27,415 nucleotides of DNA, taken from positions 1 through 27,415 of the forward strand of contig CAJKVX010000004.1 in the NCBI GenBank assembly GCA_905203455.1. The letters run 5' to 3'. A program made the translations under genes and the position numbers. Positions 15,164-24,096 of the stretch are shown here, piece after piece (the first letter of the stretch is position 1; the number at the start of each line of letters is the position of its first letter). The DNA comes from an uncultured Eubacteriales bacterium. GTDB lineage: Bacteria; Bacillota; Clostridia; Christensenellales; UBA1242. The notes beneath the pieces were generated by a model, which was not told the origin of the DNA, did not search any database, and worked only from the letters and a program-made list of their open reading frames with translations.

Positions 15164-16333
15164 ATGAAAATATTACACACGGCAGATTGGCATTTGGGGG
15201 CAAAACTTGAAGGAAGAGACCGAACAGAAGAACAAGCAGAAATTATAAACGAGATTGCAAAAATTGCAGATAGTTACCAGGTAAACATTGTTGTTATTGC
15301 GGGTGATGTTTTTCACAATTCTGTTCCAACTGCAGCGGCAGAAGATTTGTTTTTTGATGCCATAACAAAATTAAGTGACGGTGGAGACAGGCTTGTGTTT
15401 GTTCTTCCTGGAAATCATGATGACAGCCTTAGGCTTGGTGCAAGCAGACCTCTTGCTTTAAAGCAAAACATAGTAATAGCGTCACAAAGTGTAGACATTT
15501 CAAAGGTAAGGCAAGACAAAAAAACTCGTATAATTGATGCGGGGGAAGGTTTTTTAAGGGTTAAATGTGGCAATGAAGAGTGTGTTATTGCATATTTGCC
15601 CTTTATTTCAAGCGCCAAATGCAAAGAACTGGCAGGTGGTGATTTTAATTATGAGCAAAGCGTGAAGGTGCTGGGGGATAAGTGTGCTGAGCATTTTTCA
15701 ACTGAGGCATTTAACATTTTTGTTAGTCATTTGTTTGTTGCAGGTGGAAAGTTTGGAGAGGGCGACCAAATTTTGGTTGGTGAGGCTTTGGCTGTTAGCC
15801 CTGAGTGTTTGCCAAAAAAGGCGCATTACATTGCACTTGGGCATTTGCACCGCACCCAGAAAATTGGAGATAACATTTATTATTCAGGCTCTGCAACCAG
15901 CCTTAGGTTTAAAGATGGCAGGCCAAAAGTTTTAATTGTTGAGGGAGATAAGAGTGGCGTTAGAGATGTTAGCGAGGTTGAAATTAAATCTGCTTGCAGT
16001 TTGGTAAAAGTTAAGGTGTCAAGCATTGCGTTTGCATATAAAGAACTTAGTAATCTTTACCCTAATGAATTAGTCGAACTTACAATTGAGCAAAACACAC
16101 CACTTAAAGCAAATGAAGTTAGCGACCTAAAAAAGCAATTTCCTAACCTTGTGGGCGTAAGGCTCAATTTAATGCCAAGCGAAGGCGAACAAAAAAGTGT
16201 AACTAACAGAAGAAGTTTAAGTGATAAAGATTTATTCATTGAGTTTTACAAACACACAACAGGGGCAGAGCCTGACAACAGGCTTGTTGAAATGTTTTTA
16301 GAGATTAGGGGGAATGTTGATGTTACCAATTAA
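15164..16333 (+). CDS. sbcD: SbcD, nuclease subunit of the SbcCD complex
   Basis: SbcD is the Mre11-type metallophosphoesterase of the SbcCD (Rad50-Mre11) complex, which trims DNA ends and cleaves hairpins. The phosphoesterase motifs are 'HTADWHLGA' at the N-terminus (Asp7-x-His9 equivalent), 'VIAGDVFH', 'LPGNHDD' and 'ALGHLHRTQ' further on. The 389 residues are typical, and the C-terminal part (about 270-389) is the capping and SbcC-binding region. AAGGTGA lies just before the ATG. The gene diverges from the primosome operon across 135 bp, and its end overlaps the sbcC start. Confidence 0.96.
   Translation: MKILHTADWHLGAKLEGRDRTEEQAEIINEIAKIADSYQVNIVVIAGDVFHNSVPTAAAEDLFFDAITKLSDGGDRLVFVLPGNHDDSLRLGASRPLALKQNIVIASQSVDISKVRQDKKTRIIDAGEGFLRVKCGNEECVIAYLPFISSAKCKELAGGDFNYEQSVKVLGDKCAEHFSTEAFNIFVSHLFVAGGKFGEGDQILVGEALAVSPECLPKKAHYIALGHLHRTQKIGDNIYYSGSATSLRFKDGRPKVLIVEGDKSGVRDVSEVEIKSACSLVKVKVSSIAFAYKELSNLYPNELVELTIEQNTPLKANEVSDLKKQFPNLVGVRLNLMPSEGEQKSVTNRRSLSDKDLFIEFYKHTTGAEPDNRLVEMFLEIRGNVDVTN
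16307..16312 (+). promoter_or_regulatory. Ribosome binding site that favours the second ATG of sbcC
   Basis: AGGGGG lies 7 nt before the ATG at 16320 but only 1 nt before the ATG at 16314, so 16320 is the better start. Confidence 0.6.
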
Positions 16334-19300
16334 GTTAGAGTTAAGTGGAATAAACAGTTTTAAAACCGAGCAGGTTATTGATTTTTCAAGCCTTGGGGAA
16401 GGGTTTTTTGGAATTTTTGGTGCAACGGGAAGCGGGAAATCAACCATTCTTGACGCAATAACCCTTTCTCTTTATGGAAAAATTCAGCGTGCAAAATCGG
16501 CATATGATTTTATTAACCTTTCAAAAGAAAATGCCTTTGTTAGGTTTTGTTTTAGCGCTGTTGTTGATGGCAAAGAAAATGTGTATTTAATTGAGAGAAA
16601 TTTTAAAAGAAAGAAAGATTCAAAGCAGGTTGAAAGCGGGGCAGTGCTTTACAAAAAGCAAGACAATTCTTTTGTTGTTGTGGCAGAAGGGGTGTTTTCT
16701 TGCGACAATATGGTAAAAAGCATTTTAGGGCTTGGAATTGATGAGTTTTCAAAGTGTATTGCATTGCCACAGGGTCAATTTGCAGATTTTTTAAAATCAA
16801 CCCCTAATGAAAGAACGGGGCTTATAAGCAATGTTTTCAATTTGCAATCTTTTGGGGCTCCGCTTTATGAATGTGCAAAGGAAAAAGAAGGGGCAATTAA
16901 AGTTAGTGTTGCTGAACTTGGTGGAAAGTTGGCTGAACTTGGTGATGTGTCAAGCGAGGGGTTAAAAGATTTGCAAAGTGAACTTAGTTTAAGGCTAGAG
17001 TCTTTAAAAGAAATTCAAGAAGAAATTAAAAGAGACACACAAAAGTTTGATTTAAGCAAGCAAACATATTTAAAACAAGTTCAACTTCAAAAGGCGCAAG
17101 ACAAGGCACAAATGCTTGAACAAGATAGTGCTAACATGACAAGTCTTGAAGAAAGGCTTGAAACAATTAAAAAAGCCGAACCACTTTTAGAAGAACTTGA
17201 GGGGCTGACGGCAAATGCGGTTAGTGTTAAACAACTTGAAGCACAACTAGGTGAAGTTAAAAATGAGCTGGTTGAAGTTGAAAAGGAATATGAACTTGCA
17301 AAAGACGAATTTGAGCAAGAAAACTTGGGGTATAATGAAAACTATAACAGCATTTTAACCTTAATTCACAGCCTTAATGACCTTAAACAAACAGAAATTG
17401 AGGTTGGTGATTTGGCTGAGCAAAAAAACACTCTTTCAAATGAAATTTCTAGCCTTAAAAACACAAAGGCGGAGTTTGAAGAGAAAAAAGTTAGGCTTGA
17501 GAGTGAAGTTAGTCAGGTTAATTTGAAAAGCCAAAAGGCAAGCCAAGTGATTGCAGATTTGAAGGTTGAAAATGGGGTTGTTGCCCAAATTAAAAAGGGT
17601 GTTGAGTTGCAATCACAAATTGAAGTTATTAATAAAATTGCCAACAGTTTTGATGAATATGTTAAAGAACTTCGGGCAAAAAAGAGTGATTTTGAGTCAA
17701 AAATAGAAAAGTGTGAAGAAAACATAAATGGGTTTAGGGAAGACCTGAATTCAAAATTAAATATGTTTTTTGACCAAAACACAACAAAAATGCTGAAAAA
17801 TAGCAAAAATGAAGCCGAAAATGCTATTTTAGAGTTAAAAAACGCAAAAACCATGCTTGAAACCATTGATAATTTGATTTTAAGTTTTAAAAAGGGCAAA
17901 GAAGAAAAACTTGCAAAGTTAAATGCTCTTGAAGAAAAGCAGAATCAATCAGTAAAAAAAGTTGAAAGAGCAAAAGAAGAAGTGGGGGTTGCAAAAAAGC
18001 AGTATCAAGAGATTAGCACAAAGCGTGAAAATGGGCTAAGCGATTTAGGGGTGTTTATGCTTTATAAAAAGGCTCAGCCACTTGAAAGATGCCCTGTTTG
18101 CAATAACATCATTGAAGGGAAGGTTAATGAAGCCGAATTTGCTCAAGAAGTTCCAAAGGAACAGGTGAACGAGGCATATGATAACATTTTTAGGGCTAAT
18201 GAGAACTTAACGCAGGCACTTTCAGCAAGTGAGCAAAGCAAGGCAATGGTTGATGCTTTAATAGAACAAATTAAGTTTGATGAGCAAAATATTGCACTTC
18301 TTGAACAAAAATATAATGCAATGCTAGAAAAATTTGTAAGCCCTTATGAAAATGAAACCATTGATGATAAGTTAGAGAAAAACCGCAAAATTAGCGAAGA
18401 AAATGAAGAATTGTTGCAAAAAATTGCAGAATTTGAAAACTTGCAACAAGAAGATACTTTAAATTTGGCAGAGTTTCGTGGGGCACTTGCACAAATTGAA
18501 GGGTGCATTGAAGATGCACTTAAACAAACAAGTGAACTTTATCAACTTAAAAATGAAAGAAAACAGATAATAAACAATCTTGAAAGCAGATTTGGTGGGC
18601 AAAATATTTATTCAATAAATAATCTTATTGACATTAATCTTGAAAAACTTGAAAAAGAGCAGAAAGATTATGATGCTTTGCAGAAAAATAAACAGGAAAT
18701 GGAAGTTGAAATAAGCCTGCTTGCTTCAAAAATAAGTGAACTTGAAACAACAATTAATCTTAAAACTCAAAGGTTTGATGAAATTGTTAAATTGTTACAG
18801 GCAAAACAGCAACAAATTAGGCAGTTTGATGCCGAGGGTGTTGGAACCCAAAAACTTATTGAAATTAATGAAGCAAAACTTAAACAACTGCAAAACACTC
18901 ACATTGAACTTGAAAAAAAGCAATCGGCCTTGTTTTTAAAAAAGGCTAACAAAGAGAGCGAAGTTAAACTTGTTCTTGCAAAGTTTCATGAAAAGCAAGA
19001 AGTTTTTCAAAAAAGCAATTTAGCCTTTGATGGAAAAATGAAAAACTGTGGGTTTAGTGATGTTTCAGCGTTAAAGGAATATAAAACAAGTGAAGAAAGC
19101 AAACTTGAAATTGTTGAAAAATTGCAAAACTATGCAAGTGCAAAAGGTTTGGTTAGGGCTGAAATTGAGCAACTTCAAAGCGAACTTGAAGGGGTTATGA
19201 TTAACGCTAGCGAAATGGCTGAACTTGAACTTATTATTGAGTCAAACAAGGCAGTGGTTGAAGATTTAACAATTAAAATTGGTAAACTTCAAGGTGAAAT

Positions 19301-19874
19301 TGAAAGAGTTGAAGAAAAACTGGTTTCAAAAAATGAAATTTGTTCAAAACTTGAAAAGTTAAATGAAGATTTAGCCTGTGCAAGTGAACTTGTGAGGGTT
19401 TTAAGGGGGAAGGCTCTTGCGCAGTTTGTTTGTGATGAATATCTTCAAGATATAACAATAAGAGCAAATCAAATTATTCAAATTTTGCTAGACGGAAAGT
19501 TTACTTTAAAGTTTGAAAATGGCGAGTTTTTGGTTGAAGACAATTTAAATGGCGGGGCTGTTAGGGTGGTTTCAACCCTTTCAGGGGGTGAAACATTTTT
19601 AATTAGTCTTAGCCTTGCGCTTTCAATTAGTGAAACAATAGCAGCAATGAACGGCAAAAACATGGATTTCTTCTTTCTTGATGAGGGGTTTGGAACGCTT
19701 GATAGCGACCTTTGTGAAACGGTCACAACAGCGCTTTACAGGCTTGAAGAAAACCATTTAAGAATTGGGGTTATTAGCCATGTTGAGTTGCTTTACGAAA
19801 AAATTAAAAACAAAATTATTGTAACAAAAACCGAAGAGGGCGGAAGCAAAGTTAGGGTTGAACTTGGGTTATAA
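16320..19874 (+). CDS. sbcC: SbcC, ATPase/SMC-like subunit of the SbcCD complex
   Basis: SbcC is the Rad50-type ATPase that bridges DNA and controls SbcD nuclease activity. Walker A is GATGSGKS near residues 34-41 and a Q-loop block 'LPQGQFADFL' follows at about 150. Two very long coiled coils flank a zinc hook with Cys591-x2-Cys594 ('RCPVCN') near the middle. The ABC signature 'LSGGE' is at about 1086 and Walker B 'FFFLDEGFGTLD' at about 1116. All head motifs are intact. The 1184 residues are somewhat longer than the E. coli protein (about 1050), within the Firmicutes range. It overlaps the end of sbcD by 14 nt, as is usual for this pair, so the two are translationally coupled. The start at 16320 fits the SD better than the ATG two codons upstream. 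Confidence 0.96.
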   Translation: MLPIKLELSGINSFKTEQVIDFSSLGEGFFGIFGATGSGKSTILDAITLSLYGKIQRAKSAYDFINLSKENAFVRFCFSAVVDGKENVYLIERNFKRKKDSKQVESGAVLYKKQDNSFVVVAEGVFSCDNMVKSILGLGIDEFSKCIALPQGQFADFLKSTPNERTGLISNVFNLQSFGAPLYECAKEKEGAIKVSVAELGGKLAELGDVSSEGLKDLQSELSLRLESLKEIQEEIKRDTQKFDLSKQTYLKQVQLQKAQDKAQMLEQDSANMTSLEERLETIKKAEPLLEELEGLTANAVSVKQLEAQLGEVKNELVEVEKEYELAKDEFEQENLGYNENYNSILTLIHSLNDLKQTEIEVGDLAEQKNTLSNEISSLKNTKAEFEEKKVRLESEVSQVNLKSQKASQVIADLKVENGVVAQIKKGVELQSQIEVINKIANSFDEYVKELRAKKSDFESKIEKCEENINGFREDLNSKLNMFFDQNTTKMLKNSKNEAENAILELKNAKTMLETIDNLILSFKKGKEEKLAKLNALEEKQNQSVKKVERAKEEVGVAKKQYQEISTKRENGLSDLGVFMLYKKAQPLERCPVCNNIIEGKVNEAEFAQEVPKEQVNEAYDNIFRANENLTQALSASEQSKAMVDALIEQIKFDEQNIALLEQKYNAMLEKFVSPYENETIDDKLEKNRKISEENEELLQKIAEFENLQQEDTLNLAEFRGALAQIEGCIEDALKQTSELYQLKNERKQIINNLESRFGGQNIYSINNLIDINLEKLEKEQKDYDALQKNKQEMEVEISLLASKISELETTINLKTQRFDEIVKLLQAKQQQIRQFDAEGVGTQKLIEINEAKLKQLQNTHIELEKKQSALFLKKANKESEVKLVLAKFHEKQEVFQKSNLAFDGKMKNCGFSDVSALKEYKTSEESKLEIVEKLQNYASAKGLVRAEIEQLQSELEGVMINASEMAELELIIESNKAVVEDLTIKIGKLQGEIERVEEKLVSKNEICSKLEKLNEDLACASELVRVLRGKALAQFVCDEYLQDITIRANQIIQILLDGKFTLKFENGEFLVEDNLNGGAVRVVSTLSGGETFLISLSLALSISETIAAMNGKNMDFFFLDEGFGTLDSDLCETVTTALYRLEENHLRIGVISHVELLYEKIKNKIIVTKTEEGGSKVRVELGL

Positions 19875-19991
19875 CTAATGCTTGCAAAGTGTAGTTTTAA
19901 CATCTGTTAGCCTTTAAAAGTTAAACTGAATTATAATGTAAGATTAAATTAAAACTAGTTAAAATGTTTTGCAGATTTTTTAATGAACATA

Positions 19992-20086
19992 AAAGTTTTT
20001 AGTTAAAGAAAAGTTTTTTAGCCAACATAGAGTTCTTTGGTTAAAGAAAATATTTTTAGTTAATGTAAATGTTTTTAGCCAACGCA
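19992..20086. repeat. Imperfect 19-bp tandem repeat, five units
   Basis: Five consecutive units share the pattern AA-N-N-TTTTTAG-YY-AA-N4: 19992-20010, 20011-20030, 20031-20048, 20049-20067 and 20068-20086. Lengths vary from 18 to 20 bp and the units alternate TAGTTAA and TAGCCAA cores. The last unit supplies the left arm of the terminator at 20077-20107. Confidence 0.65.
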
Positions 20087-20113
20087 AAAGTTAAATTTTG
20101 GTTGGCTTTTTTG
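20077..20113 (+). terminator. Probable terminator downstream of sbcC
   Basis: AGCCAAC (20077-20083) pairs with GTTGGCT (20101-20107), followed by TTTTTGTTTTTT. The 17-nt loop includes an inner AAAA/TTTT pairing. It lies about 200 bp past the sbcC stop. Confidence 0.6.
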
Positions 20114-20167
20114 TTTTTTAGAAATTTTTTAAGCGGCACAAGCATAAACCTTGAATGAGGTAATGTT

Positions 20168-21664
20168 ATGCGAAAAAAGGTTTTAAAAATTGTTCTTAGT
20201 TGTGCTTTTTGTTTGCTTTTTGTTGGAGTTATTGCCCTTAGTGTTGGTTGCGGGTTTGACAATGCCGTTAAAAAGGCAAGCAAAAACCTAACACAATACA
20301 CTGTGGTGGCTGATTTTGATGACCAATCAAAAACAATTTCAGCAAGGCAAGAGGTTGATTACATAAACAAAACTGGAGTTAGCCTTGATAATATTTGTTT
20401 TCATTTATACCCTAGGGCATTTAGAGAAAATGCAACCGTTAAGCCTTACACCGCATTAACCAAGGCAAGATGTTTTCCAAACAGCGACAGTTTTGGCGAC
20501 ATTAACATAACGGCAGTGTTTGTTGATGGGGTGGCTGGCAGTTTTGTTTTAGATGGTGAAGATGAAGATATTTTAAAAGTCAATTTAAACAATGTGCTTG
20601 AAGATGATAAAAGAGTGAAAATTAGTTTTGATTTTACACTAACGCTTGCAAACTGCACGCACAGACTTGGCTATTTTGAAAATAATGTAAATTTAGGAAA
20701 TTGGTATCCTATTGCCTGTGAATTTGTTGACGGAGAGTTTGATAAAACTCCGTATTATTCAACAGGCGACCCATTTTTTAGCACGGTTGCAAATTACAAT
20801 GTAACTTTTACTGCTTCAAGTGATTATGCTGTTACAAGTTCAGGGCAAGAGGTGAGCGTTAGTGAAAATGGCAACAAAAAAACTTATGTGCTTGAAGGCA
20901 AGGCAATAAGAGATTTTGCCATTGTTATGGGCAAAAATTCAGTTAAATTGAGCCAAAAAGTTGGAAACACAACAATTAACTATTATGCTTATAGTGATGA
21001 TGAAAAAACTCAACAATATTTAGACCTTGCAGCAAGGGCGGTTAGTTTTTTTAATGAATCATTTGGAACTTATCCTTACAGGGTTTTAAATGTTATTAAA
21101 ACTCCGTTTATGCAAGGGGGAATGGAATATCCTAATCTTGTTATGATAAGTGATAACATTGTTGAAGAAAATGAATATAACAAGGTTATTGTTCATGAAA
21201 TTGCTCATCAATGGTGGTATGGCGTTTGTGGGAACAATGAGGTCAGTGATGCTTGGTTTGACGAAGGTTTAAGTGAATATTCAACATTTTTGTTCTTTGA
21301 CAAATATCCTGACTATCTGGCTGATTATAAAGATTTAATTGATGATGCACTGGTTGGATACAATTTGTATCTTGAAGTTTTTGACTCGATTGACATTGAT
21401 GTTAAAAAACAAATGAACCTTAAAGTTAATGAATATTCAAATGAATATGAATATACTTACATGATTTATGTTAAAGGGGCGTTGTTGTTTGACCATATGG
21501 CAGAAGAGTTGGGGCAGAAAGACTTTCTTTCAGGGCTTAAAAGGGTTTACAAAAAGTTTAAGTTTGGGGTTGTTGATGCCCAAGGCTTCATTTCATGTTT
21601 TGATGATAAGGTTAGTGATGTGTTTTATGAATTTTTGAATGGTGAAAGTTTTCTTGATAAATAA
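20168..21664 (+). CDS. M1-family zinc metallopeptidase, exported (probable lipoprotein)
   Basis: This is an aminopeptidase-N-like (gluzincin, M1) metallopeptidase. The zinc site is HEIAH at residues 343-347 with Glu366 as third ligand, exactly the HEXXH-x18-E spacing. A GAMEN-like exopeptidase motif 'QGGMEYP' sits upstream as expected. Residues 1-28 form a signal peptide with a basic start and a hydrophobic core ending 'ALSVGC'. The Cys at about 28 suggests a lipoprotein, although position -3 is Ser rather than the preferred Leu/Val. At 498 residues it lacks the long C-terminal helical domain of full-size aminopeptidase N (about 850). GAGGT lies about 7 nt before the ATG. It would trim peptides at the cell surface; the substrate is unknown. 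Confidence 0.87.
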   Translation: MRKKVLKIVLSCAFCLLFVGVIALSVGCGFDNAVKKASKNLTQYTVVADFDDQSKTISARQEVDYINKTGVSLDNICFHLYPRAFRENATVKPYTALTKARCFPNSDSFGDINITAVFVDGVAGSFVLDGEDEDILKVNLNNVLEDDKRVKISFDFTLTLANCTHRLGYFENNVNLGNWYPIACEFVDGEFDKTPYYSTGDPFFSTVANYNVTFTASSDYAVTSSGQEVSVSENGNKKTYVLEGKAIRDFAIVMGKNSVKLSQKVGNTTINYYAYSDDEKTQQYLDLAARAVSFFNESFGTYPYRVLNVIKTPFMQGGMEYPNLVMISDNIVEENEYNKVIVHEIAHQWWYGVCGNNEVSDAWFDEGLSEYSTFLFFDKYPDYLADYKDLIDDALVGYNLYLEVFDSIDIDVKKQMNLKVNEYSNEYEYTYMIYVKGALLFDHMAEELGQKDFLSGLKRVYKKFKFGVVDAQGFISCFDDKVSDVFYEFLNGESFLDK

Positions 21665-21669
21665 ATTCA

Positions 21670-21698
21670 TTTACAACCTTTGAAAAATCGTGTATACT
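21670..21698 (+). promoter_or_regulatory. Promoter of the walJ unit
   Basis: TTTACA (21670-21675), a 17-bp spacer and TATACT (21693-21698) lie 19 nt before the walJ ATG, leaving room for the SD GAGG. Confidence 0.75.
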
Positions 21699-21716
21699 AT
21701 CCTGTGAGGAAATTTT

Positions 21717-22514
21717 ATGCGCGTGGTGAATATTGCAAGCGGAAGCAGGGGAAATTGCACTCTTATTGAAACAAAAACAACTAAAATTCTGCTTGATGTT
21801 GGGCTTTCAATAAAAGAACTTATAAAAAGGTTAGGAGAGGTTAATGTTAACCCACAGCAAATAGATGCTGTTGTTATAACCCATGAACATATGGACCACA
21901 TTAAGGGCTTAGGGTCTTTTACAAAGCGGTTTAAAAAGCCAGTTTTTGCACACGCTGATGTGTGGGGGGTGCTTGAAAAAAACATTGGAGATGTTAAAGA
22001 TGCTTGCGAAAACCAGTTTACAAGTTTGCCATTTACCATTGGCAACATTAAAGTAACGCCTTTTTGTGTTAGCCATGACAGCATAAATTGCCAAGGCTTC
22101 ACATTTGAGTGTGGAAAAGCAAAATTTGCTTATGCCACTGACCTTGGCTATGTTTCAGGAAGTGTTTATTCAAACCTTGTTGGGGCAAAACTTGTGTTTA
22201 TTGAAAGTAACCATGATTTAGAAATGCTAAAAAATAATCCGCTTTATCCAGCCTATCTTAAAGCAAGAATAAGGGGAAATTCTGGGCATTTGTCAAACAA
22301 CCAATGTGCTGATGCAATTGTTGGGCTTATTAAAAACGGCACAAGATATTTTGCGTTAAGCCATTTGTCTGAAAAAAACAACACCCCGCAACTGGCATTT
22401 CAAACAATAGCCACAGCAATAATTAATTGTGGGTATACCCTTGAAAAAGATGTTTTTATTAGGTTAACTTATCAAGATAAAGTTGGTAATAATTTCAATT
22501 TAAAGGAAGATTAG
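21717..22514 (+). CDS. walJ: WalJ/YycJ metallo-beta-lactamase-fold hydrolase
   Basis: This is a metal-dependent hydrolase of the YycJ (WalJ) family, linked in Firmicutes to the WalRK cell-wall regulon and to coordination of division. The metal-binding motif HEHMDH is at residues 56-61, with later ligands at His120, Asp142 and probably His191. The start 'VVNIASGSRGNCTLIET' is typical of the family, and the 265 residues match. GAGGAAA precedes the ATG, and its own promoter lies just upstream. WalRK are not next to it here. The following genes are a CPBP protease and rlmH, so the walJ-to-rlmH neighbourhood known from Bacillus is kept without HtrA. Confidence 0.92.
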   Translation: MRVVNIASGSRGNCTLIETKTTKILLDVGLSIKELIKRLGEVNVNPQQIDAVVITHEHMDHIKGLGSFTKRFKKPVFAHADVWGVLEKNIGDVKDACENQFTSLPFTIGNIKVTPFCVSHDSINCQGFTFECGKAKFAYATDLGYVSGSVYSNLVGAKLVFIESNHDLEMLKNNPLYPAYLKARIRGNSGHLSNNQCADAIVGLIKNGTRYFALSHLSEKNNTPQLAFQTIATAIINCGYTLEKDVFIRLTYQDKVGNNFNLKED

Positions 22515-22517
22515 TGT

Positions 22518-23618
22518 GTGGAAAATGTGAATTTAAAAACTAAATATAAACCAGCCTACACTGATGAAGATGCTGGGCTTGGATTTATTTTTTACATTGT
22601 AATCCAATGGATTGTAGTTTATGTGCTTAGAGATTTAATTTCATCAGGCGTTCCTCTTACAAATCTGTTTTACTATATTTATGCTTTTTTGGTTGAGGGG
22701 GTTTTTGCTCTTGCTGTTCTTGTTGTTTGTTTAATTAAGAAAAAAAGTTTTGTGCAGGCAAGCGGACTGAACAAAAAAGTTAACATTAGCCTTGTTGGTT
22801 TGTGCATTGGAATAAGTGTTGTTTGCCTTTTGGGGCTTGGCGGGGGAAGTGATTTCTTTATGCAAATTCTTGAATGGCTTGGCTATTCATCAGAAGGCGC
22901 AGGAATTCAGGTTACAACCTTTTGGGAACTTTTAATTTACACAATTTTAATTGCTGCAATGCCAGCATTTTGCGAAGAATTGCTGTTTAGGGGCTTGATG
23001 CAAAATGCTTTATCAAAATATGGCAAACATCTTTCAGTTTTTATAACGGCATTTTCATTTATGATTATGCACGGAAGCCCAGACCAAACGGTGCATCAAT
23101 TCATTTTAGGCATAATTTTTGGATACATTGTTTATTACACAGGCAACTTGTGGCTAACAATTATAATTCATTTTTGCAATAACTTCTTTGTGCTTGTGGC
23201 AAACTTTATCTATAACATTTCTGCAAGTGGCAGCACAATAACTGACAGTGCTGGGGCAATTACCCAAGGCACAAATGTTGGATATCAAATTGTAAACTAT
23301 ATTATTTCAGTTGTGCTTGTTGCAATTTCGGTTTTCTTAATTTATTCGGCAATTAAAATGATTGTTAAAAATAATAAAGAGTTAAATGGTGTGCCTGAGC
23401 ATGTAAGCGAAGGAGATAGAAAGCGTTTTGGAATTTTAGACCAAGTAAATGTTAGTGAAGAAACTTCTGGCGAAGTTGTGGTTTGTAAAGTTAGTGGGCA
23501 AGAACTTAATGTTAACGCTAAACCAAAAATGTCTTACATTGCGATAGTTTTACTAAGTGCTGCCAATGTTTATTTAATTATTGAATGGATTTTAGCGCTT
23601 ATTGAGGGGCTTAGTTAA
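22518..23618 (+). CDS. CPBP-family intramembrane metalloprotease
   Basis: This is a membrane protease of the CPBP (CAAX protease and bacteriocin-processing, Abi) family. About eight hydrophobic segments are visible. The three conserved motifs are EELLFR with Glu153-Glu154 and Arg158, FMIMH with His185, and HFCNN with His218 and Asn222. After the catalytic core a loop of about 65 residues (about 285-345) leads to one more membrane segment at the C-terminus. It starts at GTG just after the walJ stop, with GGA-rich sequence upstream, and rlmH begins 2 nt after its stop, so it is in the walJ operon. Family members process prenylated or secreted peptides, or confer bacteriocin immunity; the substrate here is unknown. 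Confidence 0.88.
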   Translation: MENVNLKTKYKPAYTDEDAGLGFIFYIVIQWIVVYVLRDLISSGVPLTNLFYYIYAFLVEGVFALAVLVVCLIKKKSFVQASGLNKKVNISLVGLCIGISVVCLLGLGGGSDFFMQILEWLGYSSEGAGIQVTTFWELLIYTILIAAMPAFCEELLFRGLMQNALSKYGKHLSVFITAFSFMIMHGSPDQTVHQFILGIIFGYIVYYTGNLWLTIIIHFCNNFFVLVANFIYNISASGSTITDSAGAITQGTNVGYQIVNYIISVVLVAISVFLIYSAIKMIVKNNKELNGVPEHVSEGDRKRFGILDQVNVSEETSGEVVVCKVSGQELNVNAKPKMSYIAIVLLSAANVYLIIEWILALIEGLS

Positions 23619-23620
23619 CA

Positions 23621-24088
23621 GTGGTTAAGATAAAAATTGTTTCAACGGGCGAATTTAAAGACAGACAAATGAAAGAGATGACTGCCGAGTTTTACAAACG
23701 GCTTTCACGGTGGTGCAAGGTTGAAGAAATTAATGTTTGTGAATGTGTGCCTAAAAACAAAAACGAAATTTCAGCATGCAAAAGGAAAGAGGCTGAAAAC
23801 CAAAAAACCAAACTTGAAGGTTTTGTTGTTGTTTTAGATAGGCGTGGGCAAATGATTGACAGTGTTGAATTTGCAAAAAAGATTGCAGACATTCAAGTTC
23901 AAGGAAACAGCACAATAACATTTTTAATTGGTGGGTCTTGCGGGCTTGATGATGAAATGTTAAAACTGGCCGATTTAGTTTTATCTTTTTCAAAATTTAC
24001 TTTCCCGCATGAACTTATGAAATTGATTTTGGCTGAACAAATTTACAGGGCTTTCACAATAATAAACAACACTTCATATCATAAATAA
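23621..24088 (+). CDS. rlmH: 23S rRNA (pseudouridine-1915-N3)-methyltransferase RlmH
   Basis: RlmH is a SPOUT-fold methyltransferase that methylates pseudouridine 1915 in helix 69 of 23S rRNA on the assembled ribosome, using S-adenosylmethionine. The 155 residues are the normal length. Family blocks are the start 'KIKIVSTGEFKDRQMKEM', 'VVLDRRGQMIDS' and 'FLIGGSCGLDDEM' (the cofactor-binding knot), and the C-terminal 'FPHELMKLILAEQIYRAF' ending in SYHK. The start is GTG with GAGGGG 11 nt upstream. It follows the CPBP gene by 2 nt and precedes the M14 peptidase by 8 nt. Confidence 0.95.
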   Translation: MVKIKIVSTGEFKDRQMKEMTAEFYKRLSRWCKVEEINVCECVPKNKNEISACKRKEAENQKTKLEGFVVVLDRRGQMIDSVEFAKKIADIQVQGNSTITFLIGGSCGLDDEMLKLADLVLSFSKFTFPHELMKLILAEQIYRAFTIINNTSYHK

Positions 24089-24096
24089 GAACATTT

